A stretch of DNA of 50,076 nt from Calycina herbarum (GCA_001414485.1 LLEY01000289.1:1-50076), one strand, 5' to 3'. Counted from the first letter of the stretch, positions 11,150 through 22,760 are shown. Made by a program: numbers and translations. The notes: generated by a model from the letters alone, not told the origin.

Positions 11150-13500
11150 CTCGGTGATAAACTAGAGAGGTAGGTTAAAGTGCTTAACTGCTAAAGCGTG
11201 TGTTAGTAGTATAGAGAGCGCCTAGACGCTCTCTTAAAACTAGCGAAGCCGGGGTCTTACTCTCCGACGCGCCTCGGCTCTCTCTTCCTCTTCCTCTCTT
11301 CCTCTTACCTCTTCCTCGCCTTCCTCTCTGTCTTCTTCGAGCAATTCTAGCGCTAGCCTATATTCCTAAAGTCTTCTAAGCCTAAGCAGCTAGGTAGTGA
11401 TTCTCAGCGCTAGCTTCCTATTCGCTAGTGCTCTTCTAAGCTCTCTTAAGTCTCTAATACTCTTCCTAAGGGCTCTTATAAGTGCTTCTCTCTCTTATAG
11501 GATGTCTTAGTAGAATAGTACTAGATGCCTCACCGTCTCTCTTTCGCTCGCGTACGTATACTATAGTGTTAGCTAGCCTAGTACCCTTCTTATAAAGAGG
11601 AAGGCGTTAAGCTCTATTACCTCTGTTCTTACCTAGACGAGTAGCGAGCTCTTTGCCTTAGCGAGCTCTTTATAGACTTTCCGTAGCTCCTAGTTTACTA
11701 GGTCTGCCTCGTCTAACGCTTCTATATACTATGTCGGGTTCTTCTCTCGAGCTCTCTTTCTTTAAGCCTCTAGGCGTTCCTACTACTCTATAAGCGTAGT
11801 ATTATATCTAAAACCCTCTCTCTCTATTCTCTACTCTTCTTCCTATACTTGCCTCGCTCTTTAGAAGCACGGTATTACTTTTCCTAGCTTTAACAGTCTT
11901 CCTCTCCTTCTTCTTAGCTACGTAGCTATATTCTTATAAGTACCTTAGATTAGCTTTCCTAGTTAAGACGTTTAGAATTTCTTTTTAAAAGCAGCTACTC
12001 GAAGGTTAAGGTAGAGGTCTACTAGGGCGTAGTCTGTTAGGACGTGTAGCAAATACTCGTGAATTAAACTACAGAGGTAGACTTTATATAAGGACGAACA
12101 ACTGCTGTTCTAAACCAGAGTCCCGACCCTCTCTATATACTACAGAAGTGGCTACGTGTCCTCTATAAGTATTACGTGTTACGTTATAAGTATTACGTAG
12201 ATTGCTACTATTATACTACTGCTATTGCTACCACCTGTCGCTAGGCAACCAAGACCACTTCACGGGTGTAACCTCTAATATAATCTACTTTATCGAATGT
12301 CTTCGCTATATCTAACTAAGCTAAGGACACGTAGCTCTTGTTTTCCTACGTTATATATACTCCCTCTATTACTATTCTAATCGCTAGTTCCGTGTTCTAG
12401 TGCTTCTAGTTACCTATTTATATCCCTAGAAGTATTATAGCGTCTTCCGCGAGCTTTATAAGCCTCTATGCTATTACCTTCTTAAGGATCTTACCTATAG
12501 TTAAGAGTAGCGCTATTAGCTAGCAGGTCTCTACTTTACCTTATTTCTCTATTATTTTACCTAGTTTTCTAAGTACTACTACTTTCGTATAGTAGAAGTA
12601 GAATAGGAAGTGTTATAAGTAGAAGCTCGCTTCCGCTATTACTATAAGCACCTCTTAAAGTAGCTTATTACACGCTTTTAGAAAGCCGTTCGTAAGTATA
12701 TTAAACCCTAGTGCTTTCTACGGCGCTAATCTCATAGCTGCCTTAATATATTTCTTAGTCACCCGCTGACTTACTTCGTACTCTTAAGAGAAGCTCTTAG
12801 GGCTCTATTCCCTGTTTAGGATACTAGAGTAGTTAGCTGTTAATTCTAGGAAGAACTTCTCTATAAGGATACGAGCCTTATCCTCGTAGTTCTCGCCTTT
12901 TACCCCGCTAAGCGAGGTAAGTATTAGTAGTACTAGTGCTTCAGGTTTTACGTGTCCTTTGAGACGTGCCCACTTTTCAAGTGTCCATAGTTTCCTGTCG
13001 TCTTTTGCTGCCTCTGCAAGTACCCCTCTCTAGCTCTTCGTCTTTGCCTTTCTACTTATTGTTCGGAGCTCTTGAAGAGCGTCGTCGAGCTGTTTCCTTA
13101 AGCTTCTCGTACGTAGCTCCGTCCAGGTTCTTTCGCACTTTCTTACTTCGTTCGACGCCTCTTTAACCTCCGTGTTCCACCAGGGTTACGCTCTCCCTCT
13201 ATCTGGCTTTTGAAGCGGCGTCGAGGCTCGAGCTATTCGTTGAAGCTCTTCTACGAGCTTCTCAACGGCTCCCTCGAGCTCCTGTACGTTCCGGATTACT
13301 AGTATCGCAAGGCAATTAGCCTCTGCCTTTACTAACACTTCGTCCATTAGCCTCCAGCTATAGCCGAGTGTCTGCGGTGCCTCTCTTTCTTCTCCAGCCG
13401 CTATCGTCGGTGAAAGATGTATATTTATTATGCCTTGTAGTTTAATCAGTGCCTCTCTGTTTTTTCGGTTCAGGTTTTGTTTAAATATATAGTGAAGTTA
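11150..13500 (-). pseudogene. LINE ORF2 remnant (reverse transcriptase N-part, C-terminal zinc knuckle)
   Basis: Starting near 13440 the minus strand reads PTIAAGEEREAPQTLGYSW, then PWWNTEVKEA near 13180 (the family PWW motif), and a linker rich in Arg/Lys. The start of the reverse transcriptase follows, with KVVVLRK near 12590 and LAQLDIAKTFDKVDY near 12290, the first catalytic-Asp block. After removal of the solo LTR and one duplication copy, the frame continues as KVDYALVDLYLNLRVAAF. It reaches a C-terminal zinc region where CTCGRERETVRHL is changed to YTYASERETVRHL. The RT motifs with SPLSP and YADD were not found, so an internal deletion removed the catalytic core. The protein would have primed reverse transcription at a nicked target. 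Confidence 0.72.
12035..12280 (+). repeat. Solo LTR of family C (246 bp) inside the LINE
   Basis: It begins TGTTAGGACGTGTAGC and ends in CTAATA, a RIP form of TTGACA. It is flanked by TAGTC (12030-12034) and TAATC (12281-12285), a 5-bp target duplication with one G-to-A change. It aligns with the solo LTR at 44412-44652: the start, the GCAAATACT and GAATTAAACTA blocks, and CACGGGTGTAACC near the end are shared. Solo LTRs arise by LTR-LTR recombination that deletes the element interior. Confidence 0.85.
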
Positions 13501-13560
13501 GAGCATGTTCCTTCTACGCTGGAACCTTTATAACGCTTTTCCCTTGTGTTTCGCCTCCTA

Positions 13561-14778
13561 AGTTTAAGAGAAAGAGGAGGACAAATTCTCTTTCTCTACG
13601 TCTCTTCCACAGTTTGCTCCTTAAGCCCACGATTGCTAACCAGCCAACTGCTCTCTACGCACTCTTCGTAGACCGACATACGCCTCCGTCCTCTCGGGCC
13701 ATATAGATAGTATTATATAGAGCAATGAATCACTATCCTCCTTCCATCGCTGCAATTATATCCCTCGCCCTAAGGGTTTGACCCCCCTTCGCAATACCCT
13801 GCCACATCTCTGCTACTCTAGCAGGGCCGACCATGCCTCGCAGGATTTACATAGAGCATACCCCTAGCTAGGCAGCGTACTCTATGTGTTTCCATCCTAC
13901 TAACCAAAGCGAAGCTTCTGTTTTCCCTACACGCCTCCAATCCCTAGCTTTCTATAAGCCCAGTCCCTAAGCCCCGTTCACACAAAGTAAGCCGGCCTTT
14001 CTATCTTATATATTATAAAATCGCGTTTCTAGGCATATAGGCAAAGAGAGGGCTAGTATCGTAGTCGCAAATAAATCGTGAATTGTCGTTGGGCCTATAT
14101 CTATAGCGGTTTTTCCCTACCTAATCGAGCCCTTCCTAAGAGTATCCTTCTACCTAAGCAGGGGAGTTAAGAGAAGGGGAGAGACCTCCATCTAAACTAT
14201 TTCCCTCTATCTATCCCTCTTCGCTCGTACAAGATCCCAGCTCTTTACCGTCCCTTCCAGGCTTATCCACCCACATAGAGTATAACCCTCCTTTACACTC
14301 CCTTCTTTAACAGACGCTCTATTTTCTTCTTTATATAGGTCGACCGTCGCAGAGGGAAGGCTATATTCATCAGTTCTATAGCAGGAACCTATACTAACCA
14401 GTATACCCCTATTTTTACCGATCATAAAAACTCTATAAATGCCGCCCCAGAGGTGCCCTATCTGCCCGATACAGTTAGTACTACTTAGAAATCCGACTAC
14501 GTAGATGTTAAAGATATACCTAGTCGTAAGGTAGGGAATCGGACGGTTAGGTGGTTTTTAAATACCAGTAGCGTTGGCTACTATTCCTCTGTTCTAGTAA
14601 GGCCACGTCGCGATACCCTCGCTAGATTACCACAACGCCCTCTACCAGCTCTAACTGAGTTACAAGAGTATCTCTTAGGCTCTAGGATCATATTGCTTTC
14701 GCTTAATTCCAGGTTCGTAGCCAGCGCCACAGACAGGCAGAGATTTCGACTTTGCTAGCCAGCCTTCGTAACTATAAC
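13561..14778. other. Unassigned, lightly RIP-mutated block
   Basis: This 1.2-kb stretch is richer in GC and in CpA/TpG than its flanks. No convincing coding frame was found on either strand: the 72-codon open frame at 14207-14425 has no recognisable features. It contains a small inverted repeat (ACATAGAG at 13849-13856, CTCTATGT at 13880-13887). It could be LINE 5' untranslated sequence or native intergenic DNA. I favour native DNA because its composition matches the flanks of the two host genes, but the LINE boundary is not defined. Confidence 0.4.
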
Positions 14779-15335
14779 TGTTATATTAACTTAAATTCGT
14801 ATATATAAGTGTCGTCGGTAGTATTAAGATAATAGTTAAATAAGCTTCTACTATATTAAATACTAATAGTATAATAGCTATCTAAGCTTATAATCTATTA
14901 AAAGATTAAGAAAGTAGTATTAGTATTTAATATTATAGAGTAGAGAATAAGTTTATATTACTATAAAGAGAGAACTATTCTTTATACTACTAGAAGTATT
15001 AATATTATAAGAGTAACTTATAAGTATAACTTATAACCTAATTAGATATAGTTATAAGAAGAGTAAATATCTAATATAATAGTAGATTCTATTAGATCTT
15101 AAAGAGAATCTAAAAGAATCTAAGAATCTAAAGAGATCTAGAGATCTAGTCTTATATAAGAATCTAAGATAAGTATAAAGAGTTCTATATAAACTAGTAT
15201 ATCTATTATTAGTTAGAAGCTTTATACTTAACTTAGTTATTAATCTTATTACTTTACTTTAATATCTTTAATATAAGTATCGAGTTCGTCTCTAAGTAAA
15301 TAACCTACGTATCTATACTTCTTATCTATATATCA
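14779..15335 (+). repeat. Strongly degraded LTR of the A/B/D gypsy family
   Basis: The right half aligns with the 3' half of the LTRs of elements A, B and D. The order of blocks is the same: CTATTATTAGTTAGAAGC, then AGTTATTAATCTTATTA, then TAAGTATCGAGTTCG, then TATCTATACTTCTTA. The left half has the GATCTAAAGAGATCTAGAG repeats also seen in LTR A. It starts at TGTTATATTAAC and ends near TATATCA. No matching target duplication was found, so both ends are estimates. It separates two patches of less mutated DNA. Confidence 0.55.
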
Positions 15336-15482
15336 CGCTACGGTACACCTGCCCTGTAAGAGGGGACAGAGGGGAATTTTAGGCGTACAAGTACTTTACC
15401 TAGCTAAGCCTAGCGCCCGTTCACCGAACGACCTTTCCAGTACCTTTCCCGCCCCGCGAAAATTCTCTTCTTTCATCGCAGA
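15336..15482. other. Native DNA sliver left of gypsy D
   Basis: This 147-bp stretch has ordinary composition and ends in the GCAGA target duplication (15478-15482). Once element D is removed it joins the DNA upstream of the beta-lactamase-like gene at 22735. It may hold the 5' region or first codons of that gene. In the gene's frame it is open back to a TAG near 15390, but no convincing start codon was seen. Confidence 0.5.
15478..15482 (+). repeat. Target-site duplication GCAGA, left copy (element D)
   Basis: GCAGA lies immediately before the 5' LTR and again immediately after the 3' LTR at 22730-22734. A perfect 5-bp duplication is what a gypsy integrase leaves. It proves that D is one complete insertion. 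Confidence 0.95.
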
Positions 15483-15914
15483 TGTCACGAATCACGTGCA
15501 CACGTGATGAGTGAAGACCAGGCGGCGTCCTAACAGGTTAAGCACTATCGGAATACTCTTATAATAGATAAGGATCGGTTAGGTTAGCTAAGCGATCTAA
15601 GGATTTCATTATAATAATCACGTAACGAAAGGGACCGCTGGATCGCTAGGCGAACCAGCTCGTTAGATCGCCAGCTCGATAAGCGAGTTAGCTACCTAGG
15701 GGAACGAAGGTTCTATATATACTAGCATATCTACTATCTAGATAGGAGCTTCGTACTTAACTTTAGTTATTAATCTTATTATATTATTTAACATCTTTGA
15801 TATAAGTAACGAGTTCACTTCTAAGTAAACAACCTAGCGTATCTGTACTTCTTACCTATATACTAACCTTCGAGACTTAGTCATCTTTGTTTAGTTCGTT
15901 TAAGTTTCGTTATA
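15483..15914 (+). repeat. 5' LTR of gypsy D
   Basis: It starts TGTCACGAATCACG and ends TTTCGTTATA, where the 3' LTR has TTTCGTTACA. A TATA-like TTCTATATATACTA lies at 15711-15724. Near the start is a pair of inverted TCACGTG boxes (15492-15498 and 15501-15507). The start of U3 is less mutated than in the 3' LTR. No ordinary TGG-type tRNA primer site follows; the next bases are CTTTAAGCACCTGC. Confidence 0.9.
15492..15507 (+). promoter_or_regulatory. Inverted pair of TCACGTG boxes in LTR U3
   Basis: TCACGTG and CACGTGA are separated by two bases, giving two adjacent CACGTG cores. In the 3' LTR of the same element the equivalent bases are TTACGTATATATGTGA, so RIP removed both. Such cores bind bHLH regulators in fungi; binding here is inferred. 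Confidence 0.4.
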
Positions 15915-15945
15915 CTTTAAGCACCTGCTTAGAAGTTCAGTCGCT

Positions 15946-18900
15946 ATGGCCCTAGTAACCCCTGCCGTAGTAGCTAGCTTAAATACTAGTTAAGTCAACG
16001 TCGTAGGAACATCTAGAAGTGTAACCGGAAGAACACCTACTAGTATATAGTTAACTAGGAACGACGATAATATTAGTATACTAGACGCCCCCGAGCCCTA
16101 TAAGGTCGAAGTACTTAAATCTATTAAAGTTAAGATACTAGATACGTATTATAGGAAGCGAAAGGAACTTAACTTATTCCTTCTCTAAATAGACATCTAC
16201 TTTAACTTTAACTCTAATAAGTTCGAAGGTAATTATAACTTATAAACTATCTTTACTATCTCCTATCTTAGAGGATTAGCATTAGAATAGGCTTAGCTAT
16301 ACTTAGAGGACTTCTTTAAAAATAAGAATAAAGATAGAAAGATAGAATTAACTAAGATAATATTTAAATCTTAAAGAGGATTTAAAGCAACTATTAGGAA
16401 AGTCTTTAGAGACTTTGATATAATCTAAACAGCTATATATAAGCTTTTAGAATTATACTAGACCGGGTTAGTAATAGATTATACTAATGAATTTCAACGT
16501 TATAGAACGAAGTTAAGATAGGATACGATTACTCTTATAGAACTCTTTTATAGAGGATTAAAGGTATATATTTATAAGGAAATAGCTAAGTAGAATATAT
16601 AATTCTTAACTATTATAGGTATAATCGAGGAAGTTGTTTAGCTAGATAACTACTTATATAAATTTAGGAAGAGTAACTCTAGACACAGGGAAAAAAGTAA
16701 AGAGTTAGGAAAGTAGAAGCACTCTTACGCTAATAAACATAGTAAGAAGGTAAACGCTATATAGAAGAAAACCTTTCTAAAGAAAGAAGGACTTTCTTAA
16801 GAAGAGCGAAATCATCGACATAAGTAGAACTTATATTATAATTATAGCTAACTAGGCTATAAAGTAAATAAGTATAGTAAGAAGAAAGACTCTAAGAGAA
16901 AGAAACAAATTAATACTACTATTTAATAATAGGTAGCTTTAACCGATTATATTAAACTTATAGATAAGGAGCTTAAAGTATAAGGATATAGAACCTAGAT
17001 TAAAAATAATAAAGGAATTAGTAGTATATAAGATACTAATAATAACAGAGATCTACTTCTTAAAGAATATTATAATATATAATTAGTAATAGAATCTAAG
17101 TAACCTTTTTAAGTAGAATACGAGTTACTACTATTAACTAGTTCTTTAGAGATATCGGATTTATCTTCTAGTTTAGAAGAAGAAATAAAGAATAAAGACT
17201 CTAAAGTTAGAGAAACTTAGGCTTTTCTTAGAACCTTTAAATAAGGAAATCGATAAGTATATATTAATAACTAGAAACTAGACTTCTAGAGTCCTTATAT
17301 AATATAAGGGGTTAACCTAACTATCTTAATAATATATATAGTTATAAGTAATAACCTTAAAACGATAACTCTAGTTAGTCTAATTACTAGATAGAAAACT
17401 ATTAAAGAAAAGGAACTAGAACGGAAACGATAACTAGCTAAGAAATATACTTACCTTAAAGTAAGAGATATATAGAGAATATATAATATTTTAGGTAAGA
17501 CTAGTATATAGACTTAGCAAGTTCTAATAGGATTTGTAGAACGAATTAAAACCCTTTTCCTTAGGACACTATCTGAAGATATTATACTAGAGGAATTTAA
17601 GTAATATATTATAGTTATGTTAATTAAGAATAATAGGTTAGTATTAAGAAAATATAACTTATAATAACTATTTAGTATACTATTCTAGGAGAGAAGAGAG
17701 CTTGATATAACTAGGTAGGCTAAGATAGAACTAGAGGAATTATACTATCTAGTAATAGAAGAACTATGGTTTATAGAAACAGTTTAGGAAACGATAGTAT
17801 AATAGATACGATATAAACTAAGTCTAACTTTAGACTAGTTATTATAGAAACGATTTAAAGGAATATTACTAGAGCCTGCTAGAATAGTAGAATATTATTA
17901 GATATACGAGGTAGTATTATTAGATGAAGAAGGAGTAGTATTCTTTCCTTAGTCTTAGATTAAGGTTATTAAAGAAAAGAATTTAAGAGATTATATATTT
18001 AAAGTTTACTATATAAAACTAGAGATAAGTATATTAGAGGCTACTTTAGATTATCTATATATAGGAGAACTATAGTCTATAGAAGCTATTTCAGAAACTA
18101 GTTATAAATAGATCTAATATAATTATAGATAAATACTAAAGTAATTTATAAAGGAAATTCCTAAAACTATAGGAATCGTAGAATATAGGTTAGTATATAA
18201 GGTAGTATACGCTAATAAGGAAAGAGTAAGATTCTTTCTATAGTATAAGGACGAGGAGAGAAAGAAGTATAATTAAGAAAATCGATCTTTTAAAGTCTAA
18301 TATATTAAGGCAAAGTTAGACACTACTTTAAGAGAAAGATAGTTAGTAATAACTATAGAAGTAAAAGGGAAAAAGTTATAAGTTATAATAGATTTAAGAG
18401 TAATAGGCAACTTTATTTCCCTAATAGCTTAAGAAAAGCTGAACGTCTTAATTAAAGAGATAAGACTATATTAGTTAGGAGTAGTTAATAGAACGGACGT
18501 TATATACTAAGGTGGAATTATTAATTAGTAAACTATTCTAATAAGAATTAATATCGAAGAATACTATTTAGATATATAATTCAATATTATTAAAATAGGA
18601 AGTAAGGAAGTAATACTTAGTATACTATAGATTTAGGAATATAATCTAGAAATGGACTAGAAGGCTAGAATAATAACCTTTAGTTAATATAAATACGTAA
18701 GTTTATATTTATAACTTCAAGGCTAGAACAAGGTTAGCGCTACCTCTTCTAAAGCGCTAGGACACCTTGCCTAGGGTCCTCTATAGGTTAGTAAGAAAGC
18801 TAATAATAAAATACCTATATAGTATAGAGAATTTAAAGCTTTATTCGAAAACCTAGAAGACTTACGAGCCTTACTAGAACATTGCTTATAAGATTATAAG

Positions 18901-21672
18901 ATTAAATTAAAAGAGGGTTATTACCTCTTAAAGCAGAAGCTTCGGTTATATAACTAGAAAAGTCTATAAAGAATAGAAAGTTATATAAAGGAAGGTATTA
19001 AGAAGGGATATATTAGAAGATCTAAGTTACTAATTACCTTAAATATACTTATTATTAAGAAGAAAGACGACCTAGATAAGAGAGTATATATTAATTATCG
19101 AGAAGTAAATTATACTATAGTTAAGGACGCTTATCCGCTACTACCTAGCTAATACTTATAGGATAAGTTAGGTAAGGTAGTACGATTTACGAAATTAGAT
19201 TAATAAAACGCTTATAAACTTATATAAATAAAAGTTAGAGACGAATAGAAGATAGTATTTACTTTACTATTAGGCCTCTATAAATATATAGTTATACTAT
19301 TTAGACTTTATAATATACTAGCTATATATTAGAGATAAAATAATAATATTTTAAGAGATCTTCTAGAAGTAATAGTAATTTATTACCTAGATAATATCTT
19401 AATCTTCTTAGAAAAAGAAGAAGAATATAAGGGATATGTTAGAGAAGTTTTATAATAACTTATAAAAGTAAATTCTTAGTTAAAACTCTTGAAATACAAG
19501 TTTAAAGTAACTTAGATACTTTTCCTAGAATAGGTATTTAGCTTAGGAAAAATAGAAATAGATCTAGTAAAGATCTAAGACATCTTAAACTAGAAATTAC
19601 TAGAGAATATAAAAGATATATAGTCCTTCCTTAGATTTATAAACTTTTATTATCTGTTTATATAAGACTATATAAAGATTACTAAACTAATGTTAGTACT
19701 AGTTAAGAAAGCTATTAAGTTTATATAGAATAAATAGGTAGAGAATACTTTTTAGAAAATTAAAGTAAAGTTTATAGAAAAACCTATTTTATATGATTTC
19801 GATATAGATAAACCTAGTATAATCGAAATAGACGCCTTAGATATAGTAGTAAGTATAATTTACTTATAATTAAATAATAAAAGGAAACTTATACCTATTA
19901 TATATTATTCTAAAACATTTAACCTAGTATAATAAAACTATAGCATCTTCGATAAGGAACTACTTACTATAGTATTAGCTTTAGAATACTAGAGAATTTA
20001 TTTATAGCTAGTAAAATATCTAGTTATAGTTTTATCTAACTATAAGAACCTTAGGACGTTTATAACAACTAAGGAACTTATAATAAGATAATTAGCTAGA
20101 TAGTTAGAGATATTAGAAGGATTTGATATTATTATTCGATATATAAAGGGAACGTTAAATGCTTAGGCTAATACTCTTAGTCGGAAACCTAGATACGAGG
20201 GAAATAAGGAGTATAAGAAGATTATAATCTTAAAAACTCTTAAGAATAAAGACTTAGTACCTACTATATATAAAATAGTAGTAATAAACAACATCTAGAT
20301 AGATAAGATTTAGAATATATATAAAGGTTATAATTAATATATAAAAGGGAAATTATAGGTTCTTAGCTTATATATAAAGGAGTTTATATAAGAATACTAT
20401 ACTATACCTGCTTACAGTTACTAAGGAATTCGTAGAACCCTCTAGAGAATAAGATAATATTACTATATTAATCAGTTATCTGTGATAGTTAAGGAAGTAA
20501 TAGTAGAATATAATACCTATACTAGGAATAAGGCTTCCTACTATGCTCCTTATAGACAGATAAACACTACTCTAATACTATAAGTACCTTAGAAATTAAT
20601 ATCTATAGATTTTATTATTAAATTACTAAAATCTAAAGATCTAATAATAAGAGTTAAATATAATATAATCCTAGTTATTATAAAACGACTTATAAAGTAT
20701 ATAATTCTTATAGTATATATAGAATCAAGTATAGCTAAGGAATTAGCATTCGTATTCCTTAGAGAAGTAGTCTTAAGATATAGACTACTTAAAGAAATAC
20801 TCTTAGATAGAGATAAGCTCTTTACCTTAAAATTTTAAATCGCTCTTATAAAACAATTAGGTATAAAAAGAAAGCTCTCTATAGCTTTCTACTCTTAAAT
20901 AAATAGAGGAAACAAACAAATAAATTAAGTAGTTAAAATATACTTTTATTATTATATAAACTACTAATAAGATAACTAGGTAGAACTACTACCTTTAGTA
21001 TAGTTTACTTATAATAGTTTAGTAATAGAAATAATACTTATTATACTATTCTATACTAATTTTAGATATAAATTATTAGTATATTAAGAACTACTATCTA
21101 CGACTATTAATAACTAACTTGCTCACGTTTAGGTCTTGAAAATCAAGAGTCTATATAAGGAACTTATAGAGGACCTGTAATTTATAGTAGAGAGAAATAC
21201 GTACTACTATAATAAACGACGTAGTTAGGAGCTAATACTAAAAGAGGGGGATAAAGTCTATTTAGTATAAAAGAATATTAATATAAAAAGACTAAGTAAT
21301 AAACTAGATTATAAAAAACTTAGACTATTTAAAATTAAATATATTAAAGGACCTTTGAATTATAAATTAGTACTATTAAGGATAATAAACATTTACCTAG
21401 TATTTTATATATCTCTACTTAAACTAGCACTACTAGGAGTACTACTAGCCCTACTTATAGAAATTTAATTAGTAAACTTAAACGCTAAGTATAAAGTTAA
21501 GAGGATTCTTAACTATAGACTTATTAGAGGATAGGTTAAGTATTTAATAAAATAGTTAGATTACCTATATTTAAAAAATACTTAGGAACCTAGAAAAAAT
21601 ATTAGCTAGTACTTAGAGGAACTTTAGGAATTCTACTATCGAAACCTAAGTCTACCTACATCGCGTAGTTAG
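15946..21672 (+). pseudogene. Gypsy D gag-pol, one frame, inactivated by RIP stops
   Basis: ATG at 15946 opens a frame kept to the stop at 21670-21672 (1909 codons) with no detected frameshift, only RIP-type TAG/TAA. Gag: retrotrans_gag-like region near 16080-16700; zinc knuckle near 16830-16880 with its Cys changed to Tyr (YYNYSQLGYKVNKY). Protease near 18360-18450: the catalytic D-[ST]-G reads as DLRVIGNF. Reverse transcriptase near 18990-19480: RVYINYREVNYTIVKDAYP, KLDQ.NAY, and YYLDNILIFLEKE where YLDD has become YLDN. RNase H near 19790-20170: EIDALD, then YSIFDKELLTIVLALEYQR. Integrase near 20400-21140: SIDFIIKLL, then FVFLREVVLRY. A chromodomain-like tail lies near 21480-21600 (KVKRILNYRLIRGQVKYLI). 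Single-frame gag-pol implies one polyprotein cut by its own protease. Confidence 0.88.
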
Positions 21673-22175
21673 TAGGAAAGGACTTAAGAAAGGCTAGGTC
21701 GAGGCCTAGAGTAAGGGCAGAGTTGGAAACGTCGGGTGTAGGAAGGGCGGCTAGCTTAGTAGCCTCTTCTTCTATCCGCTTCTTTTCTTCCTTCTTCTCC
21801 TTTTCCTTTCTTTCTAATTCTTTAGCAGCATCTAGCTCCTTAAGAGAGTTAAGACCAGCTACTATCATTCTCTACTTCTAGGCGTAAAGCAGCTTCTTCT
21901 GCTTATTAACCTAGAGGACTTTCGCTATAGCCTTATCGGCCTCGTCCTCTAGTTGTTAGATCTAAGCATCTACAGACTCCTAATCTCGAATAGTCGGTAT
22001 ATGGTTTACCTCACAAACGTTATAGGTCTTACTATTCTTTATATAACAACTATAGCAATTTAGATTTTTATCTTAAGAGGCGATATATTCATTTGTAAAA
22101 CCAGCTTTTAAACATCGAGTATAAGGTGCTATTTTTATTCTAGATAAGTTGATTTCTTTTCTAAGAGTAATATAC
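21656..22175 (-). pseudogene. Antisense Cys-containing, Lys/Glu-rich frame at the 3' end of gypsy D
   Basis: The last 70 codons (21868-21656) are fully open: MIVAGLNSLKELDAAKELE, a Lys/Glu-rich coiled-coil-like run, then LDLAFLKSFPTNYAM. Upstream, the same frame continues through RIP-type stops to about 22175. It includes a Cys-containing segment (RCLKAGF, NCYSCY, YNVCE) and QLEDEADKAIAKVL. The stop overlaps the gag-pol stop tail to tail by 17 bp. Equivalent frames with the same overlap occur in elements A (33190-33576, +) and B (43514-44050, -). It looks like a small zinc-binding plus coiled-coil protein. Cys-rich coiled-coil proteins near fungal LTR elements are known to me in general terms, but I assign no function. 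The true start codon is not visible. Confidence 0.6.
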
Positions 22176-22297
22176 TTAGTATATTTTATTAAATAATTAA
22201 GTAGTATAGTAAAAAGAGAAGAAGGCTACTAGCCTTCTAACAATATTTCTTAGGTTATACTTAAGCGTAGGGACACGCTAAGCTAAGAAGGGGATAG

Positions 22298-22729
22298 TGT
22301 TATAAATTACGTATATATGTGATAAGTAAAGACTAGGCGGCGTCCTAACAGGTTAAGCACTATCGGAATACTCTTATAATAGATAAGGATCGGTTAGGTT
22401 AGCTAAGCGATCTAAGGATTTTATTATAATGATTACATAACGAAAGGGACCGCTGGATCGCTAGGCGAACCAGCTCGTTGGATCGCCAGCTCGATAAGCG
22501 AGTTAGCTACTTAGGGGAACGAAGGTTCTATATATACTAGCACGTCTGCTATCTAGATAGGAGCTTCGTACTCAACTTTAGTTATTAATCTTATTATATT
22601 ATTTAACATCTTTGATATAAGTAACGAGTTCACTTCTAAGTGAACAACCCAGCGCATCTGTACTTCTTACCTGCATACCAAACTTCGAGACTTAGTCATC
22701 TTTGTTTAGTTCGTTTGAGTTTCGTTACA
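22298..22729 (+). repeat. 3' LTR of gypsy D
   Basis: It is 432 bp, the same length as the 5' LTR, and runs from TGTTATAAATTACG to TTTCGTTACA. Differences from the 5' LTR are mostly RIP-type transitions and concentrate in the first 40 bp. The TATA-like stretch is at 22527-22540. GCAGA follows directly at 22730-22734. Confidence 0.93.
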
Positions 22730-22760
22730 GCAGAGTCCGGAGAAAACCCAGCAATTATAG

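Larger units (their letters stand above)
10963..13560 (-). mobile_element. Tad-like LINE, 5'-truncated, with AAT-repeat tail
   Basis: On the minus strand the element ends at its 3' side in a short AAT microsatellite (ATTATTATTATT near 10966-10980), a typical non-LTR tail. The coding remains read from about 13500 down to 11150. The endonuclease domain is missing or only its last residues remain. The segment is noticeably less RIP-mutated than its neighbours, with GC-rich patches. It is split by a solo LTR at 12035-12280. It is inserted into the gypsy remnant at 7717-10962. The 5' boundary is uncertain, and it could extend into the unassigned block up to 14778. Confidence 0.75.
15483..22729 (+). 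mobile_element. Complete Ty3/gypsy element D (7247 bp)
   Basis: Two 432-bp LTRs (15483-15914 and 22298-22729) flank gag-pol (15946-21672) and a convergent antisense frame (minus strand, 21656 to about 22175). A purine tract, AAGAAGGGGATAG, precedes the 3' LTR. The perfect 5-bp duplication GCAGA surrounds the whole. Element B (37572-44841) and element A (minus, 32508-45901) are relatives with the same layout. RIP has put many stops in gag-pol, so the copy is dead. It landed next to the beta-lactamase-like gene and separates it from its upstream DNA. Confidence 0.93.

Noticed and set aside
12966..13166. Plus-strand open frame in the LINE
   Set aside because: The LINE protein reads on the minus strand here; this is its shadow.
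14207..14425. Minus-strand 72-codon open frame
   Set aside because: No recognisable domain, no supporting start context or neighbours; treated as chance in the unassigned block.
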